This document shows, piece after piece, positions 6,430-15,276 of a DNA stretch of 24,932 nucleotides. Position 1 is the first letter of the stretch. Every line of letters begins with the position of its first letter. Source of the stretch: a virus; the IMG/VR virus record IMGVR_UViG_3300042350_002613, positions 1-24,932 of that record, one strand, 5' to 3'. The position numbers and the translations under genes were made by a program. The notes beneath the pieces were generated by a model. The model saw nothing but the letters and a program-made list of their open reading frames with translations, was not told where the DNA came from and did not search any database.

Positions 6430-7737
6430 ATGAGTTATAGACCAGAATTAGTTTTTTGTGGGCCAGTTGCAACACGCAGTGGATATGGCGAACACGCCAG
6501 AGACCTTCTTCTTTCTCTATTCGAGATGGACAAGTTTAATATCAAAGTAATCTCTATTAATTGGGGAGAGACACCCATGAATGCTCTCAACCCAGAAATA
6601 CCAGACCATAAAAAAATATTGGACTCAATTATACCGGGACTTCAAACACAACCGGAAGTTTGGGTACAATGTACTATCCCAAATGAATTCCAGCCAGTTG
6701 GAAAGTATAACATCGGAATAACTGCCGGTGTAGAAACAGATACTTGCTCTGGTGAATGGATTGAGGGTTGTAACAGAATGAATCTTGTCATCGTACCATC
6801 CAAACATGCAAAGGATGTATTTCTAAATACGAAATATGAAAAGAGAGATAAGCAAACTGGTCAACCGATGGGGAATATTGAAGTTACAGTTCCAATTGAA
6901 GTTCTTCACGAAGGTGTCCGTCTTGATGTCTATGGTAAAAATATTCCATTCGAATCTTCAATAAAAGAAACACTCGACGATATAAAGGAAGATTTTTGTT
7001 ACCTATTCGTTGGACACTGGTTGAGAGGTGACTTCGGTCAAGATAGAAAAGATTTGTCAGGATTGATTTACACTTTCTTGGAAACGTTTGGTGATACAGA
7101 GAATCCACCTGCACTTCTATTAAAAGCATCCAGTGGTGGTTTTTCTATAACTGACAGGAGTAAAACACTTGAAAAGATTTCTCTTATTAAGCAAATGGTA
7201 AAGAAGAAGAATCTTCCAAACATCTATCTTCTTCATGGTGATTTAACAGACCAAGAAATGAATACTCTTTACAATCATGAAAAAGTAAAGGCATTTGTTT
7301 CATTCACAAAGGGCGAGGGTTATGGTAGACCAATCGCAGAATTTATTATGTCTGGTAAACCTGTTATTGTATCTGGATGGAGTGGTCAAGTTGATTTCGT
7401 AAATCCAGCATTCCATACTTATCTCGATGGTGAACTTAAACCAATTCATGATAGTGCAGTTTGGGAAGGTGTTCTAAACAAAGGAACCAGTTGGTTCACT
7501 GTGAATTACCAATCTGCCGCCGATACACTCCGTAAGGTTCAAAAGAAATACAGCTCGTATCTTTCTGAATCAAAGAAGTCTGTTAATCAAATGGAAGTGA
7601 AATTCTCATACGATGCAATGGTTAAGAATTTCGATACAATGTTGGATAAGTATCTTCCAAAGTTCGCACAAAAGATGTCTCTTAACTTGCCTCAATTAAA
7701 GAAACTCCCAACCTTAAAGAAAGTTGAAACGGAATGA
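6430..7737 (+). CDS. GT4-like glycosyltransferase (GT-B fold)
   Basis: 435 residues, with a GAGG site at 6421-6424 ahead of ATG 6430. The N-terminus opens with a donor-domain-like CGPVATRSGYGEHARD segment. Residues VLHEGV (158-163) precede the C-terminal domain, and the EX7E pair is Glu296 and Glu304 in EGYGRPIAE. The protein shares architecture with the preceding enzyme but little direct sequence, so the two probably add different sugars or make different linkages. The C-terminal 40 residues are lysine-rich and look helical. It ends in an ATGA overlap with the following GT2 gene, implying coupled translation. Confidence 0.88.
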   Translation: MSYRPELVFCGPVATRSGYGEHARDLLLSLFEMDKFNIKVISINWGETPMNALNPEIPDHKKILDSIIPGLQTQPEVWVQCTIPNEFQPVGKYNIGITAGVETDTCSGEWIEGCNRMNLVIVPSKHAKDVFLNTKYEKRDKQTGQPMGNIEVTVPIEVLHEGVRLDVYGKNIPFESSIKETLDDIKEDFCYLFVGHWLRGDFGQDRKDLSGLIYTFLETFGDTENPPALLLKASSGGFSITDRSKTLEKISLIKQMVKKKNLPNIYLLHGDLTDQEMNTLYNHEKVKAFVSFTKGEGYGRPIAEFIMSGKPVIVSGWSGQVDFVNPAFHTYLDGELKPIHDSAVWEGVLNKGTSWFTVNYQSAADTLRKVQKKYSSYLSESKKSVNQMEVKFSYDAMVKNFDTMLDKYLPKFAQKMSLNLPQLKKLPTLKKVETE

Positions 7738-8360
7738 TTTCTTATACAATAACCGCTTGCAATGAAGATAGAGAGTTGGATAAACTACTGAATGTGATTC
7801 GTGTAAACTTAAAGGACACAGACGAGGTAGTTATCCAACTCGACCAAAATAATTCAACAGATGAAGTTAGAAAGGTATGTTCGATATATCAAGAAAGAAT
7901 ACCAATATTAAAGGTTATACAATTTCCACTCAACAATGATTTTGCATCATTCAAGAATAACTTGAAGAGCCATTGTACAAAAGAATGGATATTCAACATT
8001 GATGCCGATGAAATACCATCAGCCTTTCTACTTGAAAATATCCACACCATTCTTGAATCAAATTCTGATTTAGACCTTTTAATTGTTCCGAGGTGGAATA
8101 TTGTTGATGGTATAACTGAACGTCATATCGATTCTTGGCGTTGGAGATATGACGAGTGGGGTAGAATAAATTGGCCAGATTGGCAAATGAGAATCTATCG
8201 AAACAAGGAATCAATATCTTGGAAGAATAAAGTACATGAAAAGATTGATGGATATGAAAAATATTCATTCCTTCCAGAAGATAAGGATTATTGTCTTTTC
8301 CATAACAAGACAATCCAAAAACAAGAACAACAAAATAATTTCTATGATACAATAGTTTAA
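7734..8360 (+). CDS. GT2-family glycosyltransferase (GT-A fold)
   Basis: 208 residues. It begins directly with the GT2 first strand (ISYTITACNEDRELDKLL) and has a DADE metal-binding DxD motif at 90-93, preceded by the typical KEWIFNID strand. A WPDWQMRIYRN segment around residues 140-160 matches the acceptor-side part of the waaE/kdtX-like GT2 group that extends lipopolysaccharide cores, by recall. It is shorter than many GT2 proteins but has the complete catalytic domain. The start overlaps the previous stop as ATGA. Confidence 0.85.
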   Translation: MISYTITACNEDRELDKLLNVIRVNLKDTDEVVIQLDQNNSTDEVRKVCSIYQERIPILKVIQFPLNNDFASFKNNLKSHCTKEWIFNIDADEIPSAFLLENIHTILESNSDLDLLIVPRWNIVDGITERHIDSWRWRYDEWGRINWPDWQMRIYRNKESISWKNKVHEKIDGYEKYSFLPEDKDYCLFHNKTIQKQEQQNNFYDTIV

Positions 8361-8361
8361 T

Positions 8362-9123
8362 ATGAAAAATCTTCTAATTGGTGCCATAAGCGGGAATTAT
8401 TCCCAAAGTGATGTTCAACGATGGATTGAATCATCGGATGGTTTTGAAATCAAAAGAGTCCTCTTTCTTTACAACGATGAAAATGAGGAACTTAAAAAAT
8501 ACTTATCAACAAAAAATGTGGATGTGATAATTCCAACTCATGATGCGTATAACAATGAAGTGGATAAGTTTCAAACTCACACTGGAGAGATGACAATATC
8601 ATCGTCTTACAATCTAGTTCATAACATAAGATTTTATCATATATGGCAATACTTGACAGAGAATGATTATGAAAAAATTCTGATTACGGATGTACGAGAT
8701 GTATATTTTAACGATGACCCATTTAGCAAGATACCGTCCGATAAGATAATTGCATCGAGTGAAGTTATAAAATATGAAGATGATAAATGGAATGAACGCC
8801 ATCTGTATAACAATTTATCTATGATTGGTTATCATTCTTTGATTTCAAATCAAGTTTATAATGTTGGTGTATTCGGTGGTAATGCAAAATTAGTTCAAGA
8901 CATATGCGCAGACATTTATCTAATGTCAATAGGTAAACCTCTTGTTGCAGACCAAACCTCTTTCAATTATTTGATACAAACATCCCATAAAGATAAAGTT
9001 GTATTTACAGATTTAAAAGATAAGTTTGCAGTTCATCTTCATGTTGTTGCAAATGGTATGGTTCAATTTGATTTATCAACCTTAAACGAATATTCAATTG
9101 TTCACCAATACGATAGGTTATGA
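8362..9123 (+). CDS. Putative GT-A glycosyltransferase (DVRD motif)
   Basis: 253 residues. The ITDVRDVYFNDDPF segment (108-121) has the shape of a nucleotide-sugar transferase metal-binding motif: hydrophobic strand, then D-x-x-D, then residues leading to DPF. A second conserved-looking block, VYNVGVFGGN, follows about 60 residues later, and an ADQTSFN stretch after that, both common in GT-A enzymes that act on surface glycans. The CAZy family is not recognised. One base separates it from the previous stop, and its end overlaps the GT7-like gene by four bases. Confidence 0.7.
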   Translation: MKNLLIGAISGNYSQSDVQRWIESSDGFEIKRVLFLYNDENEELKKYLSTKNVDVIIPTHDAYNNEVDKFQTHTGEMTISSSYNLVHNIRFYHIWQYLTENDYEKILITDVRDVYFNDDPFSKIPSDKIIASSEVIKYEDDKWNERHLYNNLSMIGYHSLISNQVYNVGVFGGNAKLVQDICADIYLMSIGKPLVADQTSFNYLIQTSHKDKVVFTDLKDKFAVHLHVVANGMVQFDLSTLNEYSIVHQYDRL

Positions 9124-9839
9124 AATACTCCATAATAATATCATACAGAGATAGAGAAGAACATTTATCTAAATTACTCCCACGTCTTCATTCCATCTTC
9201 AACAAAACAGATTATGAAATAATTGTTGTTGAACAAGATGACAAGGACAAGTTCCAAAAGAATTCTCTTTACAATATTGCGGCTCTTCGTGCAAAGGGAG
9301 ACCTCTTGATATTTCACGATGTGGATTATTATCCATCGGATAATATCACTTTCAATTCTTATTCCACACAAAAAGATTTACCACTATACCCAGTTGGTAA
9401 AGTTATATTTTTAGATGAGAATGATTCACCAAGAGATTACAAAGATATTCCAGCTGGATATAGAAACTTTCATGTTGATGTTGGTGACCATTCTGGTGGA
9501 ATATTTGTTTTGCATAAAGATTTGTTTCATGATATAAAAGGACTTAATCCTTATTATCGTGGATGGGGTAAAGAAGATGATGATACCAGAGAGCGATTCC
9601 GATTATTTGGAAAAGATTGGTTTAGAAATAAGGAAGGATTGTTTTATGCCTTGTATCATAAAGATAGTAAGCCAGATGATAATGACACCGATTTTATAAA
9701 CAATCATATAATGTTATCGCAGATTGAAAAAAATATAGAGTTGGGATATAATGATGTCACTGCTGATGTTGAAGAATTTGGTGGAGACGATGGAGTTCGT
9801 TGGTTGAAAGTTAAAAATTTTAAATACAGAGAAATATGA
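9120..9839 (+). CDS. GT7-like beta-1,4-galactosyltransferase family protein
   Basis: 239 residues carrying the full run of signatures of the animal-type beta-1,4-galactosyltransferase fold: YRDRE (9-13), VVEQ (36-39), FHDVDYYP (65-72) with the metal-binding DVD, SGGIFVLHKDLF (125-136) and the YYRGWGKEDDD block (145-155) equivalent to WGWGGEDDD. The enzymes of this family transfer Gal or GalNAc from UDP to a terminal GlcNAc or xylose. The animal enzymes have a transmembrane anchor and stem; this protein has only the catalytic domain and no signal, so it should work in the cytoplasm. Donor specificity cannot be told. It overlaps both neighbours by ATGA. Confidence 0.88.
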   Translation: MKYSIIISYRDREEHLSKLLPRLHSIFNKTDYEIIVVEQDDKDKFQKNSLYNIAALRAKGDLLIFHDVDYYPSDNITFNSYSTQKDLPLYPVGKVIFLDENDSPRDYKDIPAGYRNFHVDVGDHSGGIFVLHKDLFHDIKGLNPYYRGWGKEDDDTRERFRLFGKDWFRNKEGLFYALYHKDSKPDDNDTDFINNHIMLSQIEKNIELGYNDVTADVEEFGGDDGVRWLKVKNFKYREI

Positions 9840-10444
9840 GAAACCTACAATTAATATCAAATTACTTTATACCTTACAGAATATTGGACATCGGTGCAAA
9901 CGTCGGACAATTCCATCAACTCTGCAAAGAATCTTTTCCTGATAGTTTTATATTCAGTATCGAGGCATCTCCTTCCTGTGAATCTTCTCTTAAATCAATA
10001 ACACCGAATTATTTAATTGCGATGTTGACAAAGGATAATTCCGTTTATGATTTCTACATAAGAAAGGGTGACCCAACTTGCACTGGAAATTCCATCTATA
10101 AAGAACTGACGGAATTTTATTCCGATGACCAAGTTGAAATTTTAAATCAGCATGGAGTTAGATTGGATGATTTATTTACAGACGATTCGGAATTTGATTT
10201 AATTAAAATGGACACACAGGGTTCCGAGCTTGATATTATCTCTGGTGGTATTTCTATTTGTAAAAAGGCAAAGGGGATTTTACTTGAAGTGTCTATGACT
10301 CAATATAATGAAGGTGCCCCGTTATATGAAGATGTGATTTCATTCATGGCCAACATAGGATTTGTTCCAGTTGAAACATTGGATGAATCAAGAAATCATG
10401 GTTCTTATCAAAAAGATATTCTCTTCATAAATAAAAATAAGTGA
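9836..10444 (+). CDS. FkbM-family SAM methyltransferase
   Basis: 202 residues. Motif I DIGANVGQF (18-26) binds SAM, an acidic IEAS follows motif II, and the FkbM hallmark IKMDTQGSEL (123-132) is intact. FkbM enzymes O-methylate hydroxyls, very often on sugars of polysaccharides and glycoproteins. In this position, flanked by sugar transferases with an ATGA overlap upstream, it probably caps or decorates the glycan made by the cluster. The acceptor is unknown. Confidence 0.9.
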   Translation: MRNLQLISNYFIPYRILDIGANVGQFHQLCKESFPDSFIFSIEASPSCESSLKSITPNYLIAMLTKDNSVYDFYIRKGDPTCTGNSIYKELTEFYSDDQVEILNQHGVRLDDLFTDDSEFDLIKMDTQGSELDIISGGISICKKAKGILLEVSMTQYNEGAPLYEDVISFMANIGFVPVETLDESRNHGSYQKDILFINKNK

Positions 10445-10449
10445 ATTAT

Positions 10450-10827
10450 ATGAATATTGAAGTATCAAATGGTGAAATCTTAGACAAACTTTCTATATTA
10501 GATATAAAATCTAAGAGAATAAATGACACGGATAAATTAAAAAACATCGAGAAGGAAAGGCAAGTATTATTGCCATTCTATGATTTAATAGTTACAACAA
10601 ATGAGCTATCGAAAAAATTCGAAGAGTTATTGGACATCAATATAAAACTATGGGAAATAGAAGATTCAATTCGTGAAAAAGAATGGAATAAACAATTTGA
10701 TTCTCAATTTATAGAGTTAGCTCGTTCAGTTTATCTTTGCAATGATATTCGTGCAGAAATAAAAAGAGAGATAAACACACTCTCGAATTCAAATTTGATT
10801 GAAGAAAAATCTTATGCAAAAACGTAA
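10450..10827 (+). CDS. DUF6165-like protein
   Basis: 125 residues from ATG 10450; a GTG at 10441 in the same frame would add three residues but has no better ribosome site. It is largely helical and charged. The opening MNIEVSNGEILDKLSILDIK, the middle LWEIEDSIREKEW and the EEKSYAKT end match my recall of DUF6165, small proteins often found beside glycosyltransferase and nucleotide-sugar genes in bacteria and phages. No catalytic motif is visible, so a scaffold or regulatory role within the glycan pathway is possible. The end overlaps the next gene by 14 bases. Confidence 0.7.
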   Translation: MNIEVSNGEILDKLSILDIKSKRINDTDKLKNIEKERQVLLPFYDLIVTTNELSKKFEELLDINIKLWEIEDSIREKEWNKQFDSQFIELARSVYLCNDIRAEIKREINTLSNSNLIEEKSYAKT

Positions 10828-11713
10828 ATGTTTAATAATAACACATGGGTTCTTTGGTGATATTATATTCGCAAGTTCTATTGCGAAAAAACTAAAGGAG
10901 GAATCTCAATTTGATGAGGTAGATTATTTGATAGGATTTCCACAGATGGAAAGGTTGATGCAAAACAATCCATACACCAATAATGTCTATGTATCAAATT
11001 ATCCTTCACCTTCTCCTTATAATAATTCAATAGATGAAACCGTTTATGATAAGATTATTAGATTGGAAAGTTTGTCATTTCAAATTCCTCCTCCAATTGA
11101 ATTTCAAAAATTTGCTGGTGTAAAAAATGTAGAGCCAATATATTCGGTTTATACTGAAAGTGAATATGATGATATTGCGAGAAAGTATATTGAATCAATA
11201 TCATCAAATGGAAAAAAGACAATAGCCATTATGAACAATTGGAAATCAAAAACATATTTGTTTTCTGAAAAACAATATCAAGAAGGCATTGACGTACCTA
11301 ACCTCGGATATGGTGGGAGACACCGAGACACTGATACTATAATTAAAAAACTATCCGAGACTTTCAATATTGTTTTAGTTGGTATGCCGGATGGCATTTC
11401 TCAACAACAGACAAGTCTATTAGAAAATAACGATGAAAAATCTATTTTGTTTGAATGTTCTCTAATGAAATATTGTGATTCATTTGTTGGAACGGAAGGT
11501 GGTTTGTGTAATCTTGCCGCTGGGGTTGGAACGAGAACAATCATTACCGGTGATTTTGTTCATCAATTATATGGATGGAATGGTGTATTAAAGAAAATTG
11601 AAGAACCTAAATTGGGGCCAAAATATTATTTCAATGATGTTGGTCATGTTACATTAAATCCGTATATTACAGATGATATGGTTGTGGAACAAATAATCAA
11701 AATACTAAATTGA
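10814..11713 (+). CDS. GT9-like (heptosyltransferase-type) glycosyltransferase
   Basis: 299 residues from ATG 10814, nested in the previous gene's end; a TTG five codons earlier is less likely. The N-terminal GFFGDIIFASSIAKKLKEE loop is the GT9 signature (heptosyltransferases have GDxL/I..P.l..L), and the C-terminal GTEGGLCNLAAGVGTRTI block corresponds to the GxGGGxxH-like donor-binding region near residues 220-240. GT9 enzymes usually add heptose or related sugars to lipopolysaccharide cores. The central part is divergent, so family membership is likely but the donor sugar is not established. Confidence 0.75.
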   Translation: MQKRKCLIITHGFFGDIIFASSIAKKLKEESQFDEVDYLIGFPQMERLMQNNPYTNNVYVSNYPSPSPYNNSIDETVYDKIIRLESLSFQIPPPIEFQKFAGVKNVEPIYSVYTESEYDDIARKYIESISSNGKKTIAIMNNWKSKTYLFSEKQYQEGIDVPNLGYGGRHRDTDTIIKKLSETFNIVLVGMPDGISQQQTSLLENNDEKSILFECSLMKYCDSFVGTEGGLCNLAAGVGTRTIITGDFVHQLYGWNGVLKKIEEPKLGPKYYFNDVGHVTLNPYITDDMVVEQIIKILN

Positions 11714-11726
11714 GAGTGGGAACAAT

Positions 11727-12449
11727 ATGAATGTTGCATTGTGTATGTTTGGACAACCGAGAGTTATAAGAAATCCTTTTACTTTTAATTCTCATGAAGA
11801 GCATATCATAAAGAAATATAATGCAGATGTTTATTGTCATTCTTGGATTTCAAAAGAGCCAAAGCAATTCGAATATTCCGATTGGGTAAATTCCAATCAT
11901 AGAAGTACAGAAGACATCTCTGCCTCAGAAATAATACTTGAGAGATATAAACCAAAGGATTTTTTATTTGAGGAACCTCGTCACTTTTCTCTAACAGGAA
12001 AGTCAAGGGAGTTAGCCGAGAACAGTGGTAGATGTCCTATGGGTGTTTATTACTGGAGTGAAAACAATGAACACAATCTAATGTCTCATCTATATTCTAT
12101 ATCAAAAGTAATTAAGATGTCAAACCGTATAAAGTATGATTGGATAATCTTATCGAGGTACGATAATCACATAGAACATATCCCTTCTCTTTATGAATTG
12201 GACTCTAATAATTTGTACTTGAGTAATCAGTTTCCACACTTCGTGGATGTTTTAATGATGGGTGGGCAAAATGAAATGAATACGATTGCTTGCTATGATG
12301 ATATACCGGAATTGTGTGGTGAGATAAATTATTTTACACCTGAAGAATTCAAGCGTGCATCATTCAATCGTAAATTTGAAAGAGAAATTAGGGTAGACAT
12401 ATCGGTTGGTATTGCCAGAACAAACACACTAGAGGGATTACAAAAATGA
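11727..12449 (+). CDS. Putative glycosyltransferase, FGQPR/SRYD family (copy 1)
   Basis: 240 residues. VALCMFGQPR at the N-terminus and DWIILSRYDN (138-147) recur in the gene at 14537 as IALCLSGQAR and DFVIRSRFD (137-144), both in the same order and at almost the same spacing. The second block has the layout of a DxD-type metal site preceded by a hydrophobic strand. I recall such proteins from polysaccharide clusters and large DNA viruses as putative glycosyltransferases. The HSW after the first strand corresponds to HTW in the other copy. The start has a GTGGGA site upstream. The end overlaps the fusion gene by ATGA. Confidence 0.6.
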   Translation: MNVALCMFGQPRVIRNPFTFNSHEEHIIKKYNADVYCHSWISKEPKQFEYSDWVNSNHRSTEDISASEIILERYKPKDFLFEEPRHFSLTGKSRELAENSGRCPMGVYYWSENNEHNLMSHLYSISKVIKMSNRIKYDWIILSRYDNHIEHIPSLYELDSNNLYLSNQFPHFVDVLMMGGQNEMNTIACYDDIPELCGEINYFTPEEFKRASFNRKFEREIRVDISVGIARTNTLEGLQK

Positions 12450-13807
12450 TAAAGTTTATTATTTTTGATTTAGATGGAGTTTTAGTAGAAGCTAAAAATA
12501 TTCATTACGATGCATTAAATGAATCACTTGATGCGGAGTATCGAATATCATGGGACGAACATCTAAGTAAGTACGATGGTCTAAAAACAAATCAGAAGTT
12601 GGAATTATTAACATTCGATAAAGGATTAGACCCATCCTTGCACAAAACCGTTTGGGAAAAAAAACAAAAGATTACTCTTGAAAAATTAAATGAGTTACGA
12701 GAATCAAAACAACTGATAACCTGCATGTCAAGGTTATCGAGAGATGGTTATAAGATTGCCTGTTGCAGTAATAGTATTCGCAAAACAGTGTTGACAGTTT
12801 TATCAAAATTGGGAATAATACAATACTTCGATTTAATTCTTTCAAATGAAGATATTAAGAACAGTAAACCACATCCCGAAATTTATTGGAAAGCAATATC
12901 GATGATGGGGTTCCTACCAGAAGAAACTTTAATAGTTGAAGATTCTCCGGTTGGACTGTTGGCGGCAAATAGAACTCATTCAAAAGTTATTCGTGTAGAG
13001 AATCCAAACGATGTAACATATGAAAACTTACATAAATATTTTAACGGTGATGATATGAAATTGATACCTAAATGGAAAAATGAAAAACTGAATGTTCTAA
13101 TACCAATGGCCGGTGCCGGTAGTAGATTTGAACAAGCTGGTTATACTTTCCCAAAACCATTAATCGAAATAAATGGAAAGCCAATGATACAGATGGTTGT
13201 GGAAAACTTAAACATCGATGCGAATTACATATATGTTGTTCAGAAAAAACATAGAGAAAAATATAACTTAGATTCACTTCTTAATTTGATAACGCCAAAT
13301 TGCAAGATAGTTGAAGTCGATGGTGTAACAGAAGGTGCTGCCTGTACTGCACTGATGGCGAAGGAATATATTGATAATGATAATCCATTATTTTTTGCCA
13401 ACTCTGACCAGTTTGTGGAATGGGATTCGAATGAGTTCATGTATAAAATGCAAGAAACAAATTCTGATGGTGGGATTGTTACATTCAATTCAACTCATCC
13501 GAAATGGTCATTTATTAAATTAGATGATAATGGTTTTGTTGTTGAGGTAGCTGAGAAGAATCCAATATCTGATGTGGCCACAGTTGGTTATTATTATTGG
13601 AAACATGGTGGTGATTTTGTAAAATATGCCGAACGTATGATTGAATCAAATATACGAGTGAATAATGAATTTTATGTTTGTCCTGTATTCAATCAAGCAA
13701 TTCAGGATAATAAAAAAATCAGAAACTTCAATATAAAGAAAATGTGGGGACTTGGAACCCCAGAAGATTTAAATCATTTTTTAGAAAATTATAAAATTGA
13801 GGAGTAA
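12446..13807 (+). CDS. HAD phosphatase - sugar nucleotidyltransferase fusion
   Basis: 453 residues with two enzyme domains. Residues 1-200 are a haloacid-dehalogenase phosphatase: DLDGV with nucleophile Asp8 and acid Asp10, SNS (108-110), Lys141 in SKPHPE, and the VEDSPVG acidic loop (164-170). Residues 215-453 form a nucleotidyltransferase: PMAGAGSRF (220-228), FPKPLI with Lys237 (235-240), and FANSDQF (317-323), the metal-site region. The two activities fit consecutive steps that dephosphorylate a sugar phosphate and activate a sugar as NDP-sugar. The reading frame is continuous across the linker, so the fusion is real in this sequence. The sugar is unknown. Confidence 0.88.
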   Translation: MIKFIIFDLDGVLVEAKNIHYDALNESLDAEYRISWDEHLSKYDGLKTNQKLELLTFDKGLDPSLHKTVWEKKQKITLEKLNELRESKQLITCMSRLSRDGYKIACCSNSIRKTVLTVLSKLGIIQYFDLILSNEDIKNSKPHPEIYWKAISMMGFLPEETLIVEDSPVGLLAANRTHSKVIRVENPNDVTYENLHKYFNGDDMKLIPKWKNEKLNVLIPMAGAGSRFEQAGYTFPKPLIEINGKPMIQMVVENLNIDANYIYVVQKKHREKYNLDSLLNLITPNCKIVEVDGVTEGAACTALMAKEYIDNDNPLFFANSDQFVEWDSNEFMYKMQETNSDGGIVTFNSTHPKWSFIKLDDNGFVVEVAEKNPISDVATVGYYYWKHGGDFVKYAERMIESNIRVNNEFYVCPVFNQAIQDNKKIRNFNIKKMWGLGTPEDLNHFLENYKIEE

Positions 13808-13813
13808 ATTCTA

Positions 13814-14521
13814 ATGAATAAATACACATCGATGCAACATGAACAATATGAATCAGATGCAAGTAAATGGTCTGTTGATAACAGAGACCCTGTTGTTGGT
13901 GGATTTGATTTACATAATAATTGGCAAGACTATGATGAATATCTTTTCAGAGACATTGAAAATACAGAAGATAAAATTTGTTTAGATTTTGGATGTGGTC
14001 CTGGTAGAAATCTTGTGAAGTATGGTAATCGATTTAAAGAGATACACGGAGTCGATATATCACAAAAGAATTTAGATAACGCAAAGATTTGGATTGAGCA
14101 CAATAATCAAAATATAGCCAACCATAAATTATTTCTGACAAATGGAATTGACTTATCAGAAATAAAGTCTAAATCTTATGATGTGGTTATGAGTACAATA
14201 TGCTTCCAACATATCTGTGTTCATAGCATACGATATGATTTCCTAAAAGAATTTAATCGTGTATTGAAATCAAATGGAGTTCTTACGATGCAGATGGGTT
14301 TTGGCCCACAAGTTCCAACAAAAGCATCCGTGGGATATTACGAGAATTATTTCGACGCAGGTGGAACGAATGGTTTAATGGACACACGAGTAGATGAAGT
14401 TTCTTTTATTGAAAAAGATTTGATTGAACTTGGATTTGAAAATTTTAATTACTATATTAGACCAGTTGGTCCCGGTGATGGTCATCAAAATTGGATATTT
14501 TTCAACGCAACAAAGAAATGA
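13814..14521 (+). CDS. Class I SAM-dependent methyltransferase
   Basis: 235 residues. GAGGAG at 13799-13804 is a strong ribosome site for ATG 13814. Motif I is LDFGCGPGRN (57-66), followed by an IHGVDIS acidic strand end and a YDVVMSTICFQHI motif IV region, as in small-molecule and sugar methyltransferases. The end of the protein (PGDGHQNWIFF) closes the beta sheet. Placed inside the glycan cluster, it probably O- or N-methylates a sugar or intermediate. It is distinct from the FkbM protein upstream. The substrate is unknown. Confidence 0.85.
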   Translation: MNKYTSMQHEQYESDASKWSVDNRDPVVGGFDLHNNWQDYDEYLFRDIENTEDKICLDFGCGPGRNLVKYGNRFKEIHGVDISQKNLDNAKIWIEHNNQNIANHKLFLTNGIDLSEIKSKSYDVVMSTICFQHICVHSIRYDFLKEFNRVLKSNGVLTMQMGFGPQVPTKASVGYYENYFDAGGTNGLMDTRVDEVSFIEKDLIELGFENFNYYIRPVGPGDGHQNWIFFNATKK

Positions 14522-14536
14522 TGATAAAGGATTATT

Positions 14537-15238
14537 GTGATTAGAAATGATTTAAAAATAGCACTTTGTTTATCTGGTCAAGCCAGATTTCTCGAACAAG
14601 GGTACCGAGAAGTTATTCATCCATTTATTTTGGAAAATAATAATGTTGATGTTTTTATACACACTTGGGGTATCGATGAAAATCAAGAAGGAAGACCTTA
14701 TGTAAATGGTGGTGGGTTTAATATGGGGCAACCTGTTAACAAATCAATTGTGTTAGATATTCTAAACATTTATAATCCCATTAAGTTATTAATACAAAAG
14801 CAGGTACCATTTGAATATGGTAAATATAAAGAAAGAACTTTACCTGGAATAAGAAGCGATTATCTATTTAGTATGTTCTACTCTATCTATAAATCTAATG
14901 AATTGAAAAAACAATATGAACAAGAAAATCAATTTAAGTATGATTTTGTGATACGAAGTAGATTTGATATTAAATTAGATTCGAAGGTGGATTTTAGTGT
15001 AGATGGTTCAAAGATATATTTACCGAATGGGTGTTTTAATCCATCTTCTGGATATGTTGATAGTTTCGCATATTCAAATTCGAATTACATGGATGTTTAC
15101 GCAGAAACATTTAATCACATCGATAATATAATGAACACAACAAACATTGGATTTTGTGGAGAATATATTCTAAAACAACATTTAGATTCAAATAATATTC
15201 CTATAAATGACAATTATTGGCATAGCTTATATCGATAA
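14537..15238 (+). CDS. Putative glycosyltransferase, SGQAR/SRFD family (copy 2)
   Basis: 233 residues starting at GTG 14537, which is supported by AAAGG at 14526-14530 with a six-base spacer. It shares N-terminal IALCLSGQAR (8-17), an HTW near residue 42, and DFVIRSRFD (136-144) with the gene at 11727. The C-terminal halves differ (this one has an FCGEYILKQHL segment), which suggests related folds with different acceptors. No signal peptide or membrane helix is seen. A glycosyltransferase role is inferred from motif layout and neighbours. Confidence 0.6.
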   Translation: MIRNDLKIALCLSGQARFLEQGYREVIHPFILENNNVDVFIHTWGIDENQEGRPYVNGGGFNMGQPVNKSIVLDILNIYNPIKLLIQKQVPFEYGKYKERTLPGIRSDYLFSMFYSIYKSNELKKQYEQENQFKYDFVIRSRFDIKLDSKVDFSVDGSKIYLPNGCFNPSSGYVDSFAYSNSNYMDVYAETFNHIDNIMNTTNIGFCGEYILKQHLDSNNIPINDNYWHSLYR

Positions 15239-15276
15239 CAATCTAGTAAATTATTTTTTTGAAATTGGAGAAATAT

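Noticed and set aside
10441-10449. GTG 10441 as the start of the DUF6165-like gene.
   Set aside because: It overlaps the previous stop and adds only three residues; the conserved-looking N-terminus begins at ATG 10450.
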